NCBI GenBank assembly: GCA_022559845.1
Contig: JAHNEJ010001346.1
Coordinates: 62,001 to 126,000, forward strand
Source: Amorphophallus konjac
Taxonomy: Eukaryota; Streptophyta; Magnoliopsida; Alismatales; Araceae
Length of the DNA stretch: 64,000 nt
Direction: 5' to 3'
Of this stretch, positions 48,549-57,705 are shown one piece after another. How positions within the stretch are numbered: position 1 is the first letter of the stretch; the number at the start of each line of letters is the position of its first letter. The notes under the pieces are model-generated. The model was given only the letters and a program-made list of their open reading frames with translations, was not told where the DNA came from and did not search any database. The translations under genes were made by a program, and so were the position numbers.

Positions 48549-49657
48549 ATATACATATATTATATACTTAAACACATATGTAAATATTATATATATTTTT
48601 ATATGTATATTTTTCACATATGTATGTGTGTACATTTACATATATGGCAATATTATTTTGGTTCATACTAATTTGTTATCTTTTTAAAAGTGCAAAAAGA
48701 AGAGCGGCCCTCGGCCTCGTTAGTGTTCCCCGTGGGAAGTCGTGCCGTCCCACTATTGGCCCGTGTTCTTCTCGTGCCCGCTCGGAGTCCCCCCGGGCTT
48801 CTAAATAAGCTCCCCTCACCTCTTGTTATTTTTGATATTTTTTAATCTGTTATTTATGTTGTCATCATGTTATTTCATGACTAGTTATTATAGCATGATT
48901 CTCATTTAGTCGTCGTTTCTGTGTTTGTTGTTTTGCAGGGTAACCACTCAAAAGCCCTCTTTTTCGGCCTGTCGAACGAAGAGGAAGAAGGAACTCACGT
49001 CATCCCGCGTCAAAGACAAAAGCGATCATCCAATTCGGGTCCATTGGTCCCTGGCGATCACCACTAAACGCGTGCTTGTAGTAATTTTTATTTTATGTCT
49101 ATAATACCCGTGGATAGCTAAATCCCGCACGGGTCTATTTGTATTATAATCGGCCGCGGTGAGTCATTTCACCGTGGTCATTTACTTTCAACACTTTTCT
49201 TTTATGCTTTGCTATATTGCTATTAAAACCCCGCAAGGACCAATGTCCTGTGGCGGTTTACTCTCTGTTATATTTCTGCTATTATCATTGTGTGAGGAGT
49301 GATATGCCGTTCCAAATTCCGAGTCTACGTGTGTCTTTCCGTCCGCCAACTTCTACTACGCAGGTCCCAGGCTCACACTCGGTATATAGAAAACTTCTCT
49401 CGGAATGGTGGGTTACGCCTACCAGGAAGGGGTTTAGTTTGCGCGAGAGAATCTTCAGATCCTCATCTCTGCCTTGTACCGGAGTTCGATAAGTCTAGGT
49501 TTTTCTGCGTTCTCCTACAGAGTGCCCTTTCAGGTCGTACTCTCCATTCTTTTCCATTTCACCCCCTTTACGCACGCGTTTTTCATTCATTTTTTTCTTT
49601 CACTAAGAGGGAGAAACCCCATCTCTCTCTCTCAATCCACCACATGACACGTTTACA
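47929..49657. other. CT-rich then mixed DNA, probable rest of the Tat-like LTR
   Basis: CT-rich to about 48290, a (TA)n run at 48512-48546, then mixed sequence with no recognisable domain. The stretch at 48690-48806 is GC-rich. Confidence 0.4.
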
Positions 49658-49712
49658 TCTCTGGCGATCACGGTGGGATCTGCTTTTTACTTTTTGGTTA
49701 CCCTTGAACTCT

Positions 49713-49975
49713 CGGCACCCACGTGCGCCTTCCCTCCTTTCGGCACCCACGTGTGCCCCTCCCTATTGCGCCCACGTGCGCTACATCATTTCCCTAGTGC
49801 ACCACCACTCCCCCGGTCCTTTGTGATTACTTAGAGGTCTACGTTATCTCGGCACCCACGTGTGCCCACCCTTCATTAAGCACCCACGTGTGCCCCCTTC
49901 CATTTGGCACCCACGTGTGCCCCCTTCACTCGGCACCCACGTGTGCCCTCCTCTACTCGGCACCCACGTGTGCCC
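49713..49975. repeat. Minisatellite of near-palindromic GGCACCCACGTGTGCC
   Basis: About eight copies of a 17-base near-palindrome centred on CACGTG, separated by 10-15 bases of pyrimidine-rich spacer, with a gap near 49790-49850. It lies in the leader of the Tat-like element between the putative primer-binding site and gag. Confidence 0.8.
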
Positions 49976-50631
49976 TTCCTTGTTGCGCTCGCGTGCACTA
50001 CGTCATCCCCCTTCGTGCACCACGTGCACTCTCATAGTCCCTTTCTATTTTTCCAAGTGGTCTACGTGTCTCGGGAAGAAGAATGGTTATATCCTACTCT
50101 ATCTGTTTATTGCTGTTATATCCTTGTTATATCACTGTTATCTCTGTTATATTTGTGTGTTTATCCCTGTTATATTTCTGTGTTACATATCTTTCATTCA
50201 GTATTGCATTTCATGCATCTACGTACCCCTTTATTTTATTTTTCTAAGGATTAACCTTTCTCGGAGAAGGAAGGACTCTCCGTCGGGAATTCCTCTCGAC
50301 GGACTAGGATCTCCTCTATCGGGACCTCCGTAAGTCCCCGACATCGATCGAAGGATTCCCTCTTCATTCACTGGGCAGGTTGTACCACTGAAGTACCCCG
50401 AAGTTAGTTACCTATCTGTGGTGAGATGAGTGTCCCTATTTCACACGACGGTAAAACAAAGGTGTAACTAAGTTTTCTTGCAAATTTTGTGTGAATTTTT
50501 ACATTTGTTAAAAAGACAAAAAAAGAGTTAAAACAAAAATAAAAAAAGCGGTGAAAGATCATCCACTTGTCTGCTAATCTTTGATACTTGTTTGTTGGTG
50601 TATGCTTTTACGTTCTGGAAAAATTACAAGA

Positions 50632-51866
50632 ATGGCCCACGACTCTTTCGAAGAGAACCAATCTGGCCGTGGTCAGTCAGTTGACCCACGCGTCCATGCA
50701 ATGGAGTCAGGCCCTTCTCGTGAGGCCTCACAAGAGGTCTCCACTGTGCCACGGGAAGTTTCCCCACCCCAGGACATCTTCTCCCTGTTGGGTGCCCTCG
50801 CTAGTACATAGCTCAGCCCAGAGCAACTTCTGGCCTTTCAGGCCATTTTAAAGGGGAAATCTATTTCTCCCCCTCCTCGGGAGTCAATTCTGGCTTCTAC
50901 ATCCTACCAATAGCCGCTCCAGGCTACTGCATCTCCATCACATACATATGTCGCTCCTTTTTCTTCGCTTCAAGGACAGGCGAGTCAACAGCCCGCCACT
51001 TACCAATTCCCCCCTATACAATCTCAAACCTCTGCCATCTTTCATACGGTACCCCAAACGGGTCCGTTCACTGGTGGGCCACCATACCCTTCTGGTTCAT
51101 GGTTCCCTTCTTAGGCCCATGTGAGGCCTTCTCAGCCTCAGTGGCAGGCCTCGCTTTCACCTGTCGAGGAGCTTACCCAGTCCCTCCTCAACAAATACAA
51201 CGAAATGAACGAGGAGTTCCGAAATTTCAAGAAAGAGGCACATGGGAAATCTACCCCTGACATTTCCCTGCCAAATCTTCCCACATTTCATCTCTCTCCC
51301 TCCGAAATGCCTACATACCGTAGGTATAACGGCACGGGAAATCCTTCTATTCACATCAAGGATTTCATGTATGAATCTTCCTCATGGCAGAACGATCCAA
51401 AATCCCTGGCTTACCTTTTTCGGAAATCATTGGATGGTCCCGCCCTAGAATGGTTCTATTCACTAGAGCTGAGTGAGGCTGCGGATTTTAACGTTGTCAA
51501 AGCCAAATTCATACAGAAGTATCGGGATAGGGTCAGTCCCTCCCTTTCTATTACCGACCTAGTTGCTGAGAAAATGAGGCTGGACGAAGATTTTGTCCAG
51601 TATGCTGATAGATGGAGGTCTCTGACAGACAAGATAAAGGATACCCTTTCAGAACCCGAGCAAGTGAAAATGATCGTGTCTAATGCAACCCCGCAGTTTA
51701 GACACATTTAGGCTATGAATAAACTTACCACGATGGAGGAACTTTATGAGAGGGCCCGGTATATCCAGACCCAATTCAAAGATTCCCCCATCATGCATAT
51801 GTTTGAACCCACAAAGCCGAGAGTGTTTAAGAAGACAGGTACCGGTGTCCAAGGGGGAACAACAGA
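50632..51866 (+). pseudogene. Tat/Ogre-like Ty3/gypsy gag, 5' part, interrupted
   Basis: From the ATG at 50632 (MAHDSFEENQ) one frame runs to the insertion point and contains a retrotransposon gag domain in its second half (YNGTGNPSIHIKDF and FRKSLDGPALEWFYSL type motifs, then WRSLTDKI). It is broken by four in-frame stops, at 50809, 50911, 51112 and 51709, all TAG. The frame resumes at 60327 after the inserted element. Gag forms the particle shell. With stops and two insertions this copy cannot make the protein. The family is assigned from the motif style and from the CxxH zinc-knuckle-like segment in the second part. Confidence 0.8.
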
Positions 51867-51871
51867 AGGGG
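51867..51871. repeat. Target-site duplication AGGGG, left
   Basis: AGGGG before TGATGAGG; repeated at 60322-60326. Confidence 0.88.
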
Positions 51872-54587
51872 TGATGAGGACATCACCGGCACTTTCATAT
51901 GATCGAGGATCCCGATGCTCGCCACCTATGCTACATCTTGTTCACCACTTTATTTCGAGTCATATGATGTAATTTTTATTTTCTTATCATGTCCTTTTCC
52001 TTTTATTTGAGTCCAATACCTAGGTTAGGTAGCTATTTACCTAAGTCTTAAGTCATTATGTGTGTTATTGGGCCCAATTATATGGGCTAGGCCCAGGGGC
52101 ACCCCCTTCCCCTTGGTTTAGTGTTAGAAGTCCAAAAGTTAGGGACTTAAGTTAAATTGTGAGGTTCCTATAAATAGGACCCCAATCCCTCATTTGTAAG
52201 CTAATGAAGTATTGATAAAAGTTTGCCAAAGCATTTGTGCATCTCTCTCCCTCTCTCTCTAGCTCTATTTCTCTCTCTCTCTCTCTAAAGGGGGCGAACC
52301 CCATTCTCTCTCCTCCTCTCTCCAAATTTCGAAATTCACTCTCTCTCCTCCCTATTCACCTCTAATTAAGACCCCTCCCCCTTCCCCATACCTCTCATTT
52401 AATCCCCCTCCAACCCCTAGGTGGAATCCCCTTCTCCTAGGCACCTCTCCCTCCTCCCAAGCAACCTTTCCCCTTCCCATACAACCTTTCATTTTCCCAA
52501 GGGAGAATCCCATCTCCCAAGCACCCATTCACATCCCCAAGACACCCCTTCCCATTCCCTAGACCAGAATTAAACCCTCCATTAACCACACATCCAAACC
52601 AAAGGAGAGATCTCTCCTCCCTCTCTCATTCCCAACCCAAATTCGCAGCTCCCCCTTCCTCCACTTGCTAGACCACCTCCCAGCCCCCTTTCTGCCTCTC
52701 CCACTTCTTGGAACACCCCCTCCCAGACCCCATCATAGCCAAGGGTCATCCCCATACCCATCCACCTCACTTCCCCTCCCATAAACCCCATTTTCCCCCA
52801 TCTTCTTCAAATTACAGCTCTCAGTCCGAGTGTAGCAGAAAGAGTCCGACTTGCAGAAGCGTTCACGGATTCATACGGCGACGTCTGAAGGCGTACCATA
52901 CCATTCTGGAAAGGTCGTCCAATCAGCTTTGCAGGCGAGGTGATCCCATCCCGTTCTGAGTTCGGGGCTGTCCGGGAGAACCATTCTTCCCCGACTGCGC
53001 TGGGCTCCCTCTGCAGAGTACCTGAACCCGGTTAGAAGCTGCACCACGACAAACGGCGGAAGATTCAGACTACGAGCCCTTCTAAAACGTTCTTCCTCCT
53101 CCAGTCCTCTATCAGAATCAAGAAGCAGAACCGCGTTCGGCATCCGGAGGCCAAAGTTCTCATTTTTCTCCCTCGCTGCGCGGGTCTGCCTCCCACAGTC
53201 TGCAACGACCTGCCTCCGCTCTTCTGAGTCTCCCCGTCCTCTCCGACATCAGACGGCTTCCCCGTCAGTTTTTCTCCGTAGAGGGCTCGTCCCCGGTTCC
53301 ATAAAATCTGGCAGTTCGTGATTCAGAGTCCAGAAGCGATCGGGGCACTCTCTGCAACCTGCTGCGTGAGATCAGAAGCTGCCTATCCCAGATTCTGCCC
53401 CTCTGTTCGAACCTCCACCACGGCCACATACTTCAACTTCTGGAGGCGCCACTTGGCCGAGAGCTGCAACCACGAGTCTTCCACCACCACCAACAAGCGG
53501 TGTCCCTTTCGGCATCAGGAAGTGACTTTTCCATTTTTTCTCCCTCGGGCGCGCAGACAGTCCGTTTAGGTCCTGCCCCGATAGTGCCTCACTCAACGGA
53601 CTCCTCCTCACTGCCCCGACATCCTCTGGTGCTGTTCTTGGTTGCTGCTCAAAGAAGACTCATCCACGGACGTCCTCGACTTGGTCTCACCTCATTTGGA
53701 CGTTGGGAGCTGCCGTGGTGACTTCAGCCATCCGCTGCTGCCCCTGGGAATGGTCTGCTTCTGCACACAGAGGACCTGTTCCAGAGCCCGTTCCCGCCAG
53801 CGACGACTTCAGGACTGCCCACAAAAAAATCACAGTCGTACCTGGGTATGGCGGCGACATTTTGGCGCAAGTCTCATCAAGTTCTGAGTCCGGGAGAGCT
53901 CACAGCGGCGACTACATCGACCCCCTATCTTGCTGTCCCCAACCCGGGCAGATCCGGCCGGGTGCTCCGTCGGCGCGAGCGAGCTTATCTCCCCTCCCCG
54001 CCTGGCTGGCTTAACGCCCCTCCCTGTGCGGAGGTAGTGTTTGACTTGTACTTTGAAATCCCCACCCCAAGTCCACCCTCCTGTGTGAGGTGTAGTGATT
54101 GTAATCTTTAAACAGGTCAAGCTTCATCGGCGCAGTGTGCGGGGAATCCACACTTCCCCGCTCGCCCTCGTCTCCGACCGGGATCGGTGTCTTCACACCG
54201 ATCAGGTGAGCCTCGGGTTGCCCTACTCTACTGGAATTACTTTGCTTGTTTAGTATTGCTTCTTAGTGCCGTCGGTCGGTGAGTGAGCGCCCGATCTCAA
54301 ATCATCATCAATTTGAGTGCCACCGCGGAGCGAGTTGAGAGAGAACCACTACATCCCACGCCCTTGGCGTGCTGGCCGCCCACGGAATTGGGGCATCCCG
54401 GACCCTTAGGGGTACAGCCCAAGCTAGTCAAACCTCCGGAAAGGCGAGGTCCATCCTCGGACCCTCACCACTATCGCCGGTCCACCTACGGACCCGGGTG
54501 TGCGCGACGCGAGTGAGTCCGCTAGTGTGACGCTGCCAACTTGTTGATTGCTTGCAAATTTCAGGTCCAAGGGGTCGTGTCACATCA
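51872..54587 (+). repeat. 5' LTR of the gag-only element
   Basis: TGATGAGGACATCACC...CACATCA. TATAAATA at 52169-52176 follows roughly 300 bp of U3, so most of the LTR (about 2.4 kb) would be transcribed. Several open frames of 60-100 codons inside it have no recognisable domain. Confidence 0.93.
52169..52176 (+). promoter_or_regulatory. TATA box in the 5' LTR of the gag-only element
   Basis: CCTATAAATAGGACC context; conserved at 57902-57909 in the 3' LTR. Confidence 0.75.
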
Positions 54588-54589
54588 AG

Positions 54590-54602
54590 TGGTATCAGAG
54601 CA
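54590..54602 (+). other. Primer-binding site, initiator-Met tRNA
   Basis: TGGTATCAGAGCA two bases after the LTR end. Confidence 0.9.
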
Positions 54603-54684
54603 AGTTCACAACTTGTCTCTCTACAAGTTGGTCCTAGGGTGCATTCGCATTTAGAGTCATCATCGGGCCACCCAGTGCATCATC

Positions 54685-57600
54685 ATGTATACTCCCCATT
54701 GGTTAGGTCCCCCCAACACGGCCTTCCACAAGAGTCCAATTGACCCTCTCCTCATGGACATCATCCTAGAAGGGGACCTTAGTTTTGATGGATCTAGTCC
54801 TAATGCCTACCTAAAGTGGGAGGCTACCATGGATAAACACTTTGATAGGACTAGGGTCTATGGACACGCTAGAGTCCGCAGGGCCACAGGGTGGCTTCGG
54901 GGACAAGCCAAGAAGGAGTGGGAACGCATAGTGAGCTTAAGAAGGATTTGGAGGCAAGAACCCATAGACTCATGGAAAGAGATGAAGATTGAGCTTAGGA
55001 AGATCTACGCTCCCCGACCTTCCCACTCCTACCTTGAGAGCCATAACCCGAGGAGCACTCCCACTTCTCCTTTCTCTCCCGGGAAACTCCGACCTCAGAT
55101 TGAGGCAAAAGGGAACCACGGCCCTAGAGCTTGGTCACCTCGGGATGAGTTTGATAGGAAAAGGTTAGACTATGATCCCTATGATGACTATGAGAGGCCC
55201 CAACATTACGGGCATAGGAGTATCCCATTCCGGCCCACTAATCTTCCTCCCACCCCTCCTTCGACAAGAGTCACCCCTAGTCAAAGCATGCCCCGGCAAG
55301 AAGGGAGTTCCAATGGACCAAGTGTGGGTGAGACCACTCAGGAAAGTAGACAACAATGCTCTAAATGTAGAGGCTTTGGACACTTCATCCATCAATGCCC
55401 TTCACGAGAGATGTCCAACACTCTAACTGAAGAAATACTTACCCCTATCCAAAGGGAACTGGAGAATGTGATTGAAATCCATGAGGCTCCCCTAGATTGG
55501 GAGGAAGAATATGAAGCCCAATGTCAAGAGTTGGGTCAAGAGAACCCATCCCTACCCAAAGAAAACCCATTGAGCCTAACTGGGTACACCCTCCCTCATG
55601 AGTTACATGATGACCAACCAAGTTCCCCCACCCCTCCCTCCATGAGAATTGTGATTCTTGGGGAACCCCTCATTGAGTGGCTTAAGCAAGACCTCCTCCT
55701 CCACATCATGCGCCCCCCCATAGATAAACATAACCCAATCGTGCCCACCCTACCATTCCACACAACCTATCATTCGTTTTGCTTTGTAGGAGCCATGAGG
55801 GACTTGATTAAAGGCATATTAAGGCAAATAGAGGTGACACACATGTTGGCCTTAGGAGTGAGTGATACGGGGTACCTTAGTTTCTCACACCCCTCTATCA
55901 GGTCCATCATCTCCATTTACACCAAGGGTCCTTGCATGAGTGAGCTCGTATTGTTTCTACCCGAGCCCGATGAGTTTTACACCACCCCCCTACCACAAGA
56001 AAAGGGCACTCAACCTAGGGAATCCGCTTTGGTACTTACCCCATTAGGAGACGAGTGCCTAGCCCACACTAGGGAGTGTATGCTTTGGAGTGCTCCAGGT
56101 CTAAGATGGGAAGAAGCCTCAATCCCCTCAACCCAAGTCCTCCTAGATCCACATGATCCCTTCCCACTAGCCCTTCTTTGCCAACCCACCTCCTTACCCT
56201 CCTACATCTTTCCCTACCCCTCGTCCCTTTGCAAGGAACATTACGATAGGTCCCACCAGGTTCATGATTCCCACTTCCCTATGTGTACTAGGGACCCTAG
56301 GACGACCACTTGGATTAAAGCCCACCTCCACATCACCCACCCCTTAACCCATCTCGAACCTTTTGGCCACTTCCTATGGGCTTCCGAGTACTCATCACTC
56401 ACCACCCACTCCCTCCTACCCTCACCCACCATGTCGAACCTAACCCACCCATTCCAAAACTTAGCCCACACTATGAGAGCCATGACCATGGGTGACATCC
56501 ACCTAGGAAATGAGGAATTGACCCATCCCAAGATGTCCACTTTCTTGGGCCCCTTCGACCCCCATGAGTGGAAACCCCCAAATCAACCCCCACCTAAAGA
56601 TGGGACCATTTTGATGGGAATGCATGTGCCACTACATTTTGCATCATTTGGTAGGGCTAGTAAGCCCAGTCATCTCATACATGTCACACACACTTTAGGC
56701 CCAATGCAGGACTGGCTCACATTTGGATGTGCTGGTCCTCCATCATTCATCATTGATCATATACATGTTAGGAGCCTCTACGGGTGTCCGGGTCCCCCGG
56801 CATTCATCACCACTTTGAGTGATAGGTTTCCCTACAGATACCATGGCCCTCCAACCATTGTTATGCAGCCCATGCATGATAGGGCCACTTGTGGCTGCCC
56901 CGGTCCACCCAAGTTCATCAAGGTCCACATGGCATCACAGAATGATAGGTCAATTTACGGTTGCCCCGGTCCACCTTTGCATGCTATCCTCTTTCACACC
57001 CACTCACCGCATTATGATGCATGGCATGAGCATACACGCAAGCAATTCTTGACGAACGGTGAGGTTCACAAAGAGCGGACAAGAGCTCGCGAGCGCCACT
57101 TGGAATTCCAAGTAGGCAATCTGGTGATGATGGCATTGGAGTGGCTCTACCCTAGGGTCACCTCCAATTCGAGGGCACGAGGACTTGGACCTTCCCAAGT
57201 TCCGAGTGACTTTGGCAACCCGGCCATCGGGTTGGACTTACTAATGGGTTTTGGGATTCACCCCATTTTCCACGTGGCGGATCCGGCACCCTATATGGGC
57301 ACCGCGGTGGATCCTAGTGAGTGCCTCGAGCCTTTATCTTCCTTTGAGAGGGACACCCTCGGAGAGCCACCAAAAATCGGCCTGAGAACCCGACGTGTGC
57401 ACACGGAGGCAATACTAGGCAAGCAGGGTTCCATCGCCAGCAAGAGGGTGCGCCTGAGCCACCTCGAGAGGATGAAGGACCGTCCCCTGGTTGCGGACGC
57501 AGGGTTGAGTTTGGAGGTTGAGGTTCACTCTGAGCTATTTAAGAGGACCACTTCCCCGGTGGGCCCATACTCGACGGAGTCGAGTTTTCCGCACCCCGGG

Positions 57601-57705
57601 GGTATGATGAGGACATCACCGGCACTTTCATATGATCGAGGATCCCGATGCTCGCCACCTATGCTACATCTTGTTCACCACTTTATTTCGAGTCATATGA
57701 TGTAA
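54685..57705 (+). CDS. Gag-unknown-integrase-tail fusion protein (1006 aa)
   Basis: One uninterrupted frame starting about 95 bases after the primer-binding site. Residues about 1-120 resemble a Ty3/gypsy gag (AYLKWEATMDKHFD, then RGQAKKEWERI). C225 to C238 form a CCHC zinc knuckle (CSKCRGFGHFIHQC). Residues about 260-780 match nothing I recognise; they are rich in Pro, His and Thr and include five [FY]GC[AP]GPP-like repeats between about 678 and 765. Residues about 790-900 look like the C-terminal part of a gypsy integrase (HLEFQVGNLVMMAL, then HPIFHVADPAPYMG). Protease, RT, RNase H and the integrase core are absent. The last 33 codons are LTR sequence (from 57605). An intact frame in an element with about 1 percent LTR divergence suggests it is or was recently functional, probably as a particle protein. 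Confidence 0.85.
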   Translation: MYTPHWLGPPNTAFHKSPIDPLLMDIILEGDLSFDGSSPNAYLKWEATMDKHFDRTRVYGHARVRRATGWLRGQAKKEWERIVSLRRIWRQEPIDSWKEMKIELRKIYAPRPSHSYLESHNPRSTPTSPFSPGKLRPQIEAKGNHGPRAWSPRDEFDRKRLDYDPYDDYERPQHYGHRSIPFRPTNLPPTPPSTRVTPSQSMPRQEGSSNGPSVGETTQESRQQCSKCRGFGHFIHQCPSREMSNTLTEEILTPIQRELENVIEIHEAPLDWEEEYEAQCQELGQENPSLPKENPLSLTGYTLPHELHDDQPSSPTPPSMRIVILGEPLIEWLKQDLLLHIMRPPIDKHNPIVPTLPFHTTYHSFCFVGAMRDLIKGILRQIEVTHMLALGVSDTGYLSFSHPSIRSIISIYTKGPCMSELVLFLPEPDEFYTTPLPQEKGTQPRESALVLTPLGDECLAHTRECMLWSAPGLRWEEASIPSTQVLLDPHDPFPLALLCQPTSLPSYIFPYPSSLCKEHYDRSHQVHDSHFPMCTRDPRTTTWIKAHLHITHPLTHLEPFGHFLWASEYSSLTTHSLLPSPTMSNLTHPFQNLAHTMRAMTMGDIHLGNEELTHPKMSTFLGPFDPHEWKPPNQPPPKDGTILMGMHVPLHFASFGRASKPSHLIHVTHTLGPMQDWLTFGCAGPPSFIIDHIHVRSLYGCPGPPAFITTLSDRFPYRYHGPPTIVMQPMHDRATCGCPGPPKFIKVHMASQNDRSIYGCPGPPLHAILFHTHSPHYDAWHEHTRKQFLTNGEVHKERTRARERHLEFQVGNLVMMALEWLYPRVTSNSRARGLGPSQVPSDFGNPAIGLDLLMGFGIHPIFHVADPAPYMGTAVDPSECLEPLSSFERDTLGEPPKIGLRTRRVHTEAILGKQGSIASKRVRLSHLERMKDRPLVADAGLSLEVEVHSELFKRTTSPVGPYSTESSFPHPGGMMRTSPALSYDRGSRCSPPMLHLVHHFISSHMM

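Larger units (their letters stand above)
29608..49657 (+). mobile_element. Probable 5' LTR of a Tat/Ogre-like Ty3/gypsy element, split by two insertions
   Basis: TGTAGACACGC at 29608 starts exactly where chromovirus homology stops, suggesting an LTR edge. A candidate end is TTTACA at 49657, followed four bases later by TGGCGATCACGGTGGG (49662 on), which looks like a tRNA primer-binding site. Removing the copia (30833-40112 plus 5 bp) and CACTA (40889-47925 plus 3 bp) insertions leaves about 3.7 kb, reasonable for Tat/Ogre LTRs. The retained parts are AT-rich (29608-30150), then CT-rich and GC-rich (30160-30832, 40113-40888, 47929-48300), then mixed (48300-49657). The downstream gag supports the assignment. 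The partner LTR lies outside the window, so the limits are inferred. Confidence 0.4.

Noticed and set aside
52582..53887. Several 60-100 codon frames within the LTR (also at 58315-59621)
   Set aside because: They recur only because the LTR is duplicated and show no domains; differences between copies are not codon-biased.
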